This document shows, piece by piece, positions 1 to 5,173 of a DNA stretch of 7,974 nucleotides (the stretch's first letter is position 1; the number at the start of each line of letters is the position of its first letter). Source of the DNA: Pseudofrankia asymbiotica. GTDB taxonomy: Bacteria; Actinomycetota; Actinomycetes; Frankiales; Frankiaceae. A program made the position numbers and the translations under genes. Below the pieces are notes generated by a model that was not told where the DNA came from, did not search any database, and saw nothing but the letters and a program-made list of their open reading frames with translations. The stretch is from positions 74,102 through 82,075 of the forward strand of contig NZ_MOMC01000028.1 of NCBI RefSeq assembly GCF_001983105.1, given 5' to 3'.

Positions 1-498
1 CCGAGCGATGATCGACGCGAGTTCCACCGGTGTGGCCGTGACCAGCCACACCCGGTGGCCGGCGTCCAGATGCTGCTGGGCGAGGGCGAGGGTGCCCGAG
101 TAGATCTGCTCGGCCATCCGCTCGTCGTAGATCTCCTCGCCGTAGCGGACGATCTCGCTGACCTCCCGGCCGGCGACGAAGGCGAGCGCCGCCTCCTTGG
201 CGTTGTGCATGCCGTTCGGGTCCTCGAGACCCCGCAGCCGATAGCTGACGTGCTGCCAGCCGAACTTCAGCAGGTCGCGGGAGTCGAAGAAGTCGCGGGC
301 GGCGAGGCCGCGGGCGAAGTAGAAGATCGACGCGCCGGCCATCATCGTGTTGTCCACGTCGAAGAACGCGGCCGCCGTCGGGTCGGGCGGCGGCTTGGGC
401 GACGCCTCCGCCGCTGTCTTCAACGCGGCCGTGGCGGCGGCGTCGGCGGCCGCCTCGTCCGTGTGGATCGGCTCATCCTTGCGTGGTCGCAACCACAT
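1..498 (-). CDS. HAD-IB family (phosphoserine phosphatase-like) hydrolase, 3' end outside window
   Basis: The minus strand reads open for 166 codons from an ATG at 498 to the window edge, so the C-terminus is missing. After an Ala/Pro-rich N-terminal stretch of about 43 residues comes HAD motif I, FFDVDNT, with the likely nucleophile Asp47 and acid/base Asp49. Motif II is the VWLVTATP segment (Thr154) near the end of the visible part. The sequence between them is a helical cap of the type seen in HAD-IB phosphatases related to SerB. Motifs III and IV lie beyond the window. The substrate cannot be read from the sequence; HAD-IB members are usually cytosolic Mg-dependent phosphomonoesterases. 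The start at 498 is chosen because GGGAG sits 5 bases upstream; an in-frame ATG at 534 lacks such a site. The gene is transcribed away from the glutaredoxin/rex/hem genes, so it is a neighbour and not part of that operon. Confidence 0.88.
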   Translation of the reverse strand, partial: MWLRPRKDEPIHTDEAAADAAATAALKTAAEASPKPPPDPTAAAFFDVDNTMMAGASIFYFARGLAARDFFDSRDLLKFGWQHVSYRLRGLEDPNGMHNAKEAALAFVAGREVSEIVRYGEEIYDERMAEQIYSGTLALAQQHLDAGHRVWLVTATPVELASIIAR

Positions 499-503
499 CT
501 CAT

Positions 504-508
504 CTCCC
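504..508 (-). promoter_or_regulatory. Ribosome binding site of the HAD gene
   Basis: GGGAG on the minus strand lies 5 bases before the ATG at 498 and decides between this start and the in-frame ATG at 534, which is preceded by no purine-rich motif. Confidence 0.6.
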
Positions 509-545
509 GGCTGTCCACGGCGCGTCGTGACCATGGTCGCGTATG

Positions 546-563
546 CCCGCGATGCGTCGCGGG
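546..563. repeat. Perfect inverted repeat, 7-bp arms
   Basis: CCCGCGA and TCGCGGG flank a TGCG loop. The site lies 48 bases upstream of the HAD start, so it could be a hairpin in that gene's leader or an operator. No T-run follows on either strand, which argues against a classical terminator. Confidence 0.55.
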
Positions 564-618
564 TGTCGTACGGCGCGTCACCCACCACGACACGGGCCGC
601 TGGTAACCCGTCCACCGA

Positions 619-637
619 CGGCTGCGTGGGGCAGCCG
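619..637. repeat. GC-rich inverted repeat, 7-bp arms
   Basis: CGGCTGC and GCAGCCG are separated by five bases (GTGGG). The surrounding 640-670 stretch is so GC-rich that further short complementary arms occur there, so this one may be compositional. No function can be assigned. Confidence 0.4.
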
Positions 638-717
638 GCCCGCCGGTGCCGGCGACGACGCCGGTCCGCCCCGTCGCTTCGGCGGCCCGCTGGCCAGGCC
701 GCCCGCGGCCCGGGTGG

Positions 718-741
718 TCAGGTGCGGACATGCGCACCTGA
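718..741. repeat. Perfect inverted repeat, 9-bp arms, possible operator
   Basis: The arms TCAGGTGCG and CGCACCTGA flank the 6-base loop GACATG. This is the longest perfect dyad in the divergent spacer, 112 bases before the glutaredoxin start. It could bind a dimeric regulator of either flanking gene or fold as an RNA hairpin. No T-tract follows. I do not recognise it as the site of a named regulator. Confidence 0.55.
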
Positions 742-838
742 GCGTACGGCGCCCCCGCCGGTGTTCGTCGCAGGTCGGCTACCCGACCGATCCCCGTTAC
801 CTCATCGATGCATAAATGGTGAGGGTGATGACCGGGTT

Positions 839-844
839 GGAGGG
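839..844 (+). promoter_or_regulatory. Ribosome binding site of the glutaredoxin-like gene
   Basis: GGAGGG ends 8 bases before the ATG at 853. It supports this start for the small reading frame. Confidence 0.65.
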
Positions 845-852
845 CTGGGCCG

Positions 853-1146
853 ATGGGCGGGACTGACGCGGTGGGCGAGGCGGCCGGTGGCGAGCCTCGG
901 ATCACGCTGCTGACTAGGGTGGGCTGCCACCTGTGCGACGACGCGCGCGCGGCGGTCGTCCGAGTGGCGGAGCAGACCGGCGCCGGCTGGCGGGAGCTGG
1001 ACGTGGACGCCGAGCCGGCTCGCGCGGACGAGTACGGCGACCGGGTGCCCGTCGTTCTGGTCGACGGCAGGGAGCACGGTTACTGGCGGGTCGAGGAGGC
1101 CCGGTTGCGCGACGCCCTGGGCGGGCGCCGCTGGTCGCTGCGCTGA
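853..1146 (+). CDS. Small glutaredoxin-like (thioredoxin-fold, DUF836-type) protein
   Basis: This is a complete 97-residue protein. After about 14 flexible residues, a beta strand (RITLLTR) leads into the redox motif CHLC (Cys25 and Cys28) at the start of a helix. The segment RVPVVLVDG (residues 64-72) provides the cis-proline Pro66 typical of thioredoxin folds. The size and CxLC motif match the short glutaredoxin-like proteins of the DUF836 family, which are expected to exchange thiols and disulfides in the cytosol; the partner is unknown. No signal peptide or membrane segment is visible. Proteins of this kind are often found just upstream of rex/hemA in actinomycetes (from memory, not checked). 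The gene ends 305 bases before rex, which has its own promoter, so it is probably a separate transcript. Confidence 0.85.
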   Translation: MGGTDAVGEAAGGEPRITLLTRVGCHLCDDARAAVVRVAEQTGAGWRELDVDAEPARADEYGDRVPVVLVDGREHGYWRVEEARLRDALGGRRWSLR

Positions 1147-1228
1147 GCGGGTCGTCCGCCGCCGCCAGTCCCATGGGGGCCAGTCCCACCGGCGCCCGGC
1201 TGGCCAGGTGGTGGCTTTTCGTCCGGGC

Positions 1229-1245
1229 GTCGAAGGGCCTTCGAC
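1229..1245. repeat. Perfect 17-bp palindrome between the glutaredoxin gene and rex
   Basis: GTCGAAGG and CCTTCGAC flank a single G. As RNA it would form a 7-bp stem with a three-base loop. It lies 83 bases after the glutaredoxin stop and about 90 bases before the Rex operator. It could be a U-tail-less terminator for the upstream gene or an operator for another regulator. The bases after it (CCAGGTATG) contain no T-run. Confidence 0.55.
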
Positions 1246-1317
1246 CCAGGTATGTCTGACCTTGGTCCCCATCCGTTGCCGGCGCGGACGGGTGCGTCTG
1301 CCGAGTTGTCGGCGCAA

Positions 1318-1341
1318 ACTTTGTGAAGCCTTTCACGAAGT
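1318..1341. promoter_or_regulatory. Rex operator (ROP site) upstream of rex
   Basis: The core TTGTGAA-GCCT-TTCACGA (1321-1338) matches the known Rex operator pattern TTGTGAA-N4-TTCACAA with one mismatch. The dyad extends to 10-bp arms (1318-1327 and 1332-1341) with that same single mismatch. It overlaps the predicted -35 hexamer and spacer of the rex promoter, so bound Rex would block RNA polymerase. Rex autoregulation of its rex-hem operon is established in Streptomyces coelicolor; applying it here is inference from the site and gene order. Confidence 0.85.
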
Positions 1342-1349
1342 CGTAGACT
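1321..1349 (+). promoter_or_regulatory. Predicted vegetative-type promoter of the rex-hemA-hemC-hemD operon
   Basis: A -35-like TTGTGA (1321-1326; four of six bases match TTGACA) and a -10-like TAGACT (1344-1349) are separated by exactly 17 bases. Transcription would start near 1355-1357. The -35 hexamer forms the left arm of the Rex operator, an arrangement that gives direct NADH/NAD+-dependent control. Confidence 0.7.
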
Positions 1350-1437
1350 CGACGGATCCTGGGCGGCCTCGGTCTCCCGACGCGGCGTCCGGCAGTTGGC
1401 GCGCAGCGCCAGCCTGCCGCGGCCGGATCGATGCGAC

Positions 1438-1442
1438 GGGAG
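1438..1442 (+). promoter_or_regulatory. Ribosome binding site deciding the rex start
   Basis: GGGAG lies 9 bases upstream of the ATG at 1452. It favours this start over the in-frame ATG at 1431, which lacks a clear site and would add seven residues (MRREPRA) not needed by the fold. Confidence 0.55.
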
Positions 1443-1451
1443 CCGCGCGCC

Positions 1452-2504
1452 ATGAGCAAGCCCCGGCGTACAGCCCGGGAGAACCGAGCCAGCGCCGTCC
1501 CTGAGGCGACTGTCGCCCGTCTCCCGCTCTACCTGCGGGTGCTCACCTCGTTGGGGGACGAGGGCGTCTCGACCGTGTCGTCGGACACGCTCGCCGCCGC
1601 CGCCGGGGTCACTCCGGCGAAGGTCCGCAAGGACCTCTCACATCTGGGTTCCTACGGGACCAGAGGAGTCGGCTACGACGTCGACGTCCTGCTCGACCGC
1701 ATCTCGGCGCGCCTCGGGCTGACCGAGGACCGGGCCGTGATGTTGATAGGTGTGGGCAATCTCGGGCACGCGCTGGCGCGTTACGGCGGGTTCCCGGCTC
1801 GAGGGTTCCGGATCGCCGCGCTCGTCGACGCCGACCCGGCGCGCGCCGACGAGGTCGTCGGCGGTGTGCGGATCCGCCCCGTGGACGAGTTGGAAAGACT
1901 GGTCGAGGACTTCCGGGTGACAATCGGTGTGATCTGCACCCCGGCCGGGGCGGCGCAGCGGGTCTGCGAGCGACTGGTCGCCGCCGGTGTCACCAGCATC
2001 CTCAACTTCGCGCCGGTCGTCCTGACCGTTCCCGAAGGGGTTGATGTGCGTAAGGTCGATCTGGCGGTCGAACTCCAGATCCTGTCGTTCCACGAGGCGC
2101 GCAAGCGCCCGGCCACCGGTGGACGTGTCCGGCCCTCGGCCCTGGGGACGCTGCCGGTGGGAACGCCGCGCGAGAACCACGCGGCCACCGATGGGTACGA
2201 GGCCGGCGGCCACGAGGACATCGCCCCTGACGACGGCGGCTCCGGTGAGGGTGGCCTGAGTAGTTGTGGCCTCACCCGCGGCGGGACGGATGCGGTCGTC
2301 GGTGGCGTTGAAGAACAGGGCGCCGAGGCGGACGGCGCGGGCACCGGCGGCAGGACGGACGGGATCGTGCGCATGCAACGGATCACAGCGGCACGGCGGC
2401 AGAAAGAGCCTCGCCTGGACGAGGTGCCCGGTGCCGGCGGTGAGATCGCCGCGTCTTCGGCTGGTGCCGGCGCGTCGTCGGGCACGGGAAGTGAGAGCGC
2501 GTGA
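1452..2504 (+). CDS. rex: Redox-sensing transcriptional repressor Rex with long C-terminal extension
   Basis: Rex is a cytosolic dimeric repressor that binds DNA when NADH/NAD+ is low and leaves when NADH binds. With the start at 1452 the protein has 350 residues. Residues about 17-75 form the winged helix, including [15 protein letters not shown] and [22 protein letters not shown] Rossmann domain follows with GVGNLG (100-105), the acidic VDAD after the second strand, and the TPAGAAQ and [12 protein letters not shown] segments. The C-terminal swap helix [17 protein letters not shown] ends the family core near residue 219. A further 131 residues (nt 2109-2501) rich in Gly, Ala, Ser, Glu and Asp have no counterpart in the roughly 210-260 residue family norm and look disordered. 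The stop overlaps the hemA start by 4 bases (GTGA), indicating coupled translation. A Rex operator upstream points to autoregulation. Confidence 0.95.
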   Translation: MSKPRRTARENRASAVPEATVARLPLYLRVLTSLGDEGVSTVSSDTLAAAAGVTPAKVRKDLSHLGSYGTRGVGYDVDVLLDRISARLGLTEDRAVMLIGVGNLGHALARYGGFPARGFRIAALVDADPARADEVVGGVRIRPVDELERLVEDFRVTIGVICTPAGAAQRVCERLVAAGVTSILNFAPVVLTVPEGVDVRKVDLAVELQILSFHEARKRPATGGRVRPSALGTLPVGTPRENHAATDGYEAGGHEDIAPDDGGSGEGGLSSCGLTRGGTDAVVGGVEEQGAEADGAGTGGRTDGIVRMQRITAARRQKEPRLDEVPGAGGEIAASSAGAGASSGTGSESA

Positions 2505-4021
2505 GCGTGCTCGCGGTCGGCCTCAACCACCGGACGGCGCCGAACTCGTTACTGGAGCTCGCCGCGGTGTCGGGCGACGACGTTCCGAAGGTGCTCAGCG
2601 ATCTCGTCCAGGCCGACCACGTGCTCGAGGCCGTGGTCCTGTCCACGTGCAACCGCACCGAGATCTACGCCGAGGTCGACACCTTCCACGGCGGCCTCGC
2701 TGACGTGTCCGACCAGCTGTCCCGGGTCTGTGGCGTCGACCTGAGCGAGCTGTCGCCGCACCTGTACGTGCACCACGAGGCGCGCGCGGTCGGGCACCTG
2801 TTCACCGTCGTCTGCGGGCTGGACTCGATGCTCGTCGGCGAGAGCCAGATCCTCGGGCAGGTCCGGACGGCGTTTCGAGGTGCCCAGGGCACCGGAGCCG
2901 CCGGTGGGTCGCTGGCCGCGCTGTTCCAGACGGCCCTGCGGGTCGGCAAGCGGGCACACAGCGAGACGTCGATCGACGCCGCCGGCGCCTCGATCGTCTC
3001 GGTGGGCCTGCAGATCGCGGCCGGCAGCCTGGAGGTCCGCCGCCCCGAGCGGCTCTCGACGGACGCCACCTCGCTGGTCGCGGGCGCGCTCGTCGGCCAA
3101 CGCCAACCGGACGAGTCCGGGGTTCCTGTCCGATCGGCGAAGCTTGCGGACGGGGTGCCTGCCGGATCGGCGGAGCCGATCGGGGAGGTCGTGATCGGAG
3201 AGGTCCGCGGCTGGTCCGGCCAGGCCGCCGGGGCGCCTCAGGCGGACCTGCCGCTGGCCGGCTGCCGAGTACTGATCATCGGGGCTGGCGCGGTCGGCGG
3301 CCTGACGGCGGCCACCGTCCGACGGGCGGGCGCGGCGGAGCTGGTGGTCGCCAACCGGACGCCGGCCCGCGCGGCCTCGATCGCCGAGAACCACGGCGCC
3401 CAGATCGTCGGCCTCGCGGACCTGCCGCACGAGATCGCCCAGGCCGACCTGGTCGTCTCCTCCACGGACGCGACCGGGCTGGTGGTCAGCTACGAGATGG
3501 TCGAGGCGGCGCTCGCCGCCCGGGCGGGCCGGCCGCTGGTGTTCCTCGACCTGGCGCTGCCGCATGACATCGACCCGATGGTGCGGGAGCTGCCCGGCGT
3601 CGTGCTCGTCGACCTGGAGTCCCTGCGCGCCGCGCTCGAGGGCGCGGAGGTCTCGCACGACGTCGAGGCGGTGCGATCGCTGGTCTCGGCCGAGGTGACC
3701 GGCTTCCTCAACCGGCGCGGCGCCGTCCGGGTCGCGCCGACGGTCGTGGCCCTGCGCGCCCAGGCCGCCGCGATCGCGCAGGACGAGCTCGACCGACTAC
3801 GCGGCCGGCTCCCCGGCCTGGATGCCCGCGAGTGGGAGATGGTGACCGGCACCGTCCGCCGGGTGGTCGACAAGCTGTTGCACGCCCCCACGGTGCGGGT
3901 CCAGCAGCTGGCGAACGGTCCCGCCGGCGATTCCTACGCCGAGGCACTACGCGAGCTGTTCGACCTCCCCCGTGAGGTCCCGGCCGTCGTCTCTGCCCCC
4001 GATCTGCTGGAGCAGCCTTGA
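2501..4021 (+). CDS. hemA: Glutamyl-tRNA reductase
   Basis: HemA uses NADPH to reduce glutamyl-tRNA(Glu) to glutamate-1-semialdehyde, the committed step of C5-pathway tetrapyrrole synthesis. The N-terminal domain starts with [12 protein letters not shown]. It carries the catalytic cysteine Cys50 in [10 protein letters not shown] and the substrate-site block [20 protein letters not shown] (107-126). The NADPH domain has GAGAVG (261-266) and ANRTPARA (284-291). The C-terminal dimerisation helices start near residue 385. At 506 residues it is longer than the roughly 420-470 of many homologues. Residues about 176-250, between the catalytic and NADPH domains, form a Ser/Gly/Ala-rich insert containing an 11-residue tandem duplication. 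The GTG start overlaps the rex stop by 4 bases, and the TGA stop overlaps the hemC start. Only a weak purine-rich ribosome site precedes it, so translation probably depends on coupling with rex. Confidence 0.96.
   Translation: MSVLAVGLNHRTAPNSLLELAAVSGDDVPKVLSDLVQADHVLEAVVLSTCNRTEIYAEVDTFHGGLADVSDQLSRVCGVDLSELSPHLYVHHEARAVGHLFTVVCGLDSMLVGESQILGQVRTAFRGAQGTGAAGGSLAALFQTALRVGKRAHSETSIDAAGASIVSVGLQIAAGSLEVRRPERLSTDATSLVAGALVGQRQPDESGVPVRSAKLADGVPAGSAEPIGEVVIGEVRGWSGQAAGAPQADLPLAGCRVLIIGAGAVGGLTAATVRRAGAAELVVANRTPARAASIAENHGAQIVGLADLPHEIAQADLVVSSTDATGLVVSYEMVEAALAARAGRPLVFLDLALPHDIDPMVRELPGVVLVDLESLRAALEGAEVSHDVEAVRSLVSAEVTGFLNRRGAVRVAPTVVALRAQAAAIAQDELDRLRGRLPGLDAREWEMVTGTVRRVVDKLLHAPTVRVQQLANGPAGDSYAEALRELFDLPREVPAVVSAPDLLEQP
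3119..3205 (+). repeat. Tandem repeats inside the hemA linker insert
   Basis: Two 25-base segments (3119-3143 and 3152-3176) align with four mismatches at a 33-base period. They encode [11 protein letters not shown] and [11 protein letters not shown]. Immediately downstream, two 13-base copies of GATCGG-G/A-GAGGTC (3178-3190, 3193-3205) encode IGEVV and IGEVR. The second unit also contains a perfect hairpin, GATCGGC-GGA-GCCGATC (3165-3181). All units keep the frame. Confidence 0.75.
4009..4012 (+). promoter_or_regulatory. Ribosome binding site supporting the TTG start of hemC
   Basis: GGAG inside the last hemA codons lies 5 bases before TTG 4018. Together with the 4-base overlap with the hemA stop it favours this rare start over the GTG at 4066. 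Confidence 0.5.
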
Positions 4022-5169
4022 CACCCTCATCCCCGTCACCCGCCGCCCTGTCGTCGCTCGCGTCGGTGACGCTCGCGTCGCCCGACGGAACGCTCGCACC
4101 CGGTGGGCCGCCCGCCCGGCTGCGGCTGGGCACCCGGCGCTCGGCGCTGGCGCTCGCCCAGTCCGGGATGGTGGCCGACGAGCTGCGGGCCCGGCTCGGG
4201 GTCGAGGTCGAGCTGGTGCACATCGTGACCGAGGGCGACCGGAACAAGGCCGCGATCAACCAGCTGAGCGGTACCGGGGTGTTCGTGAGCGCCCTGCGCG
4301 ACGCCCTGCTCGCCGGCGAGATCGACCTCGCCGTGCACTCGCTCAAGGACCTGCCCACGGTCACGCCGGCGGGGATCACGCTCGCCGCCATCCCGCCACG
4401 CGAGGACGTCCGTGACGTGCTGATCTCGCCGAGTGGCCGGCGGCTCGCGGAGCTTGGCCCCGGCGCGCGGATCGGCACCGGCGCGCCGCGGCGGGCCGCG
4501 CAGCTGCTCGCGCTCGGCCTCGGCCTGGAAGTGGTGCCCATCCGCGGCAACGTGGATACCCGGATCAAGAAGGCGATCGACGGCGAGGTGGACGCCGTCG
4601 TGCTGGCCAAGGCGGGGCTCGCCCGCCTCGCCCGGCTGGACGCGGTGACCGAGATCCTGGACCCGGACGTGATGCTTCCGTCGCCGGGACAGGGCGCGCT
4701 CGCCATCGAGTGCCTGACCTCGGCGGTGGCTCCGACGGGTGTGACGACAGGTTGCCCGGTCGTTCCGGACGGGGATGTGACGGGAGCCGGCGGGTCGGCT
4801 ACTCCTGGAAGCGGAGTTGGGGCTCCGCTTGCCGGGCTGCTACGGTTTGTGCTCGACGATGCACCGTCGTCCGTGGCGGTCAGGGCGGAACGCGCGTTTT
4901 TGGCGGCGATCGAGGCGGGTTGCACCGCGCCGGTCGGCGCGTTGGCGCGGGTCGTGCCCGCGGCTGGCTCGAGTTGGCCAGCAGGCGGAAGCGGCCAGCC
5001 CCTTCGCGCCGGCGAGGTTCGCCTGCGCGCGGTGGTCGCGTCGCCGGACGGTGGGACCGTCCTGCGGCGCGAGCTCATCGGCCCGACCGCCGACCCGGAG
5101 GCGCTCGGCAGGCGCCTCGCGGACGACCTGCTGTCCGCCGGAGCACACACGCTGATGGGAACCCGCTGA
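4018..5169 (+). CDS. hemC: Hydroxymethylbilane synthase (porphobilinogen deaminase)
   Basis: HemC joins four porphobilinogens into hydroxymethylbilane on a covalently bound dipyrromethane cofactor. The 383-residue protein shows [14 protein letters not shown] (35-48), EGDRNK (72-77), [10 protein letters not shown] (80-89), [10 protein letters not shown] with catalytic Asp111, [11 protein letters not shown] (153-163), [11 protein letters not shown] (173-183), [13 protein letters not shown] (220-232) and the cofactor loop [12 protein letters not shown] with Cys302. It exceeds the usual length of about 310-320 residues. The extra length comes from a Ser/Pro-rich N-terminus (1-33), an insert at about 233-273 before domain 3, and a small Gly/Ser loop near 316-328. 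The start is TTG at 4018, overlapping the hemA stop (TTGA), with GGAG at 4009-4012 five bases upstream. A GTG at 4066 is possible but has no ribosome site. hemD follows after 4 bases. Confidence 0.95.
   Translation: MTPSSPSPAALSSLASVTLASPDGTLAPGGPPARLRLGTRRSALALAQSGMVADELRARLGVEVELVHIVTEGDRNKAAINQLSGTGVFVSALRDALLAGEIDLAVHSLKDLPTVTPAGITLAAIPPREDVRDVLISPSGRRLAELGPGARIGTGAPRRAAQLLALGLGLEVVPIRGNVDTRIKKAIDGEVDAVVLAKAGLARLARLDAVTEILDPDVMLPSPGQGALAIECLTSAVAPTGVTTGCPVVPDGDVTGAGGSATPGSGVGAPLAGLLRFVLDDAPSSVAVRAERAFLAAIEAGCTAPVGALARVVPAAGSSWPAGGSGQPLRAGEVRLRAVVASPDGGTVLRRELIGPTADPEALGRRLADDLLSAGAHTLMGTR
4809..4830. repeat. Perfect 8-bp-arm inverted repeat inside the hemC insert
   Basis: AAGCGGAG and CTCCGCTT flank the loop TTGGGG. 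The hairpin falls within the hemC-specific insert (about 4714-4836) between the [12 protein letters not shown] block and domain 3. The reading frame continues through it. Confidence 0.6.
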
Positions 5170-5173
5170 CGTC

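Larger units (their letters stand above)
499..852. other. Divergent intergenic region between the HAD gene and the glutaredoxin gene
   Basis: This 354-base spacer separates two divergently oriented genes and should hold promoters for both. Several open frames cross it, but none gives a recognisable protein, so I treat it as non-coding. It carries three clear inverted repeats (546-563, 619-637, 718-741), listed separately. The only AT-rich patch is around 806-818 (GATGCATAAATG), just upstream of the glutaredoxin gene. It could include a -10 element, but I find no matching -35 at normal spacing and do not call a promoter. Confidence 0.6.
1147..1451. other. Intergenic leader region of the rex-hem operon
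   Basis: This 305-base spacer holds the 17-bp palindrome at 1229-1245, the Rex operator at 1318-1341 and the promoter elements at 1321-1349. From the predicted transcription start (about 1355) there remain roughly 95 bases of untranslated leader before the rex start. I see no coding frame with recognisable content and no T-rich terminator for the upstream glutaredoxin gene. Confidence 0.65.

Noticed and set aside
347..913. Plus-strand frames crossing the HAD gene start and the divergent spacer (347-913, 543-815) and the minus-strand frame 420-905
   Set aside because: The translations are Arg/Pro-rich without any family signature, and they conflict with the HAD gene and the glutaredoxin start.
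1306..1317. TTGTCGGCGCAA as a second Rex half-site or alternative -35
   Set aside because: Only the outer three bases on each side are symmetric, it does not match the TTGTGAA operator arm, and no -10 box is correctly placed for it.
1431..1451. Upstream ATG at 1431 as the rex start
   Set aside because: It has no purine-rich site at suitable spacing, whereas the ATG at 1452 does. It cannot be excluded but is less likely.
2549..3658. 369-codon minus-strand frame opposite hemA
   Set aside because: The composition (Arg, Asp, Gln, Gly) and lack of motifs mark it as a shadow of hemA.
4018..4023. TTGACA, a perfect -35 hexamer, at the hemC start
   Set aside because: No -10-like sequence occurs 16-19 bases downstream (the region around 4041-4046 is CGCCGC). 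The match comes from the TTG start overlapping the hemA stop.
3708..5150. 480-codon open frame on the minus strand opposite hemC
   Set aside because: It is a Ser/Arg/Ala/Pro-rich shadow of hemC and the end of hemA, with no motif or ribosome site.
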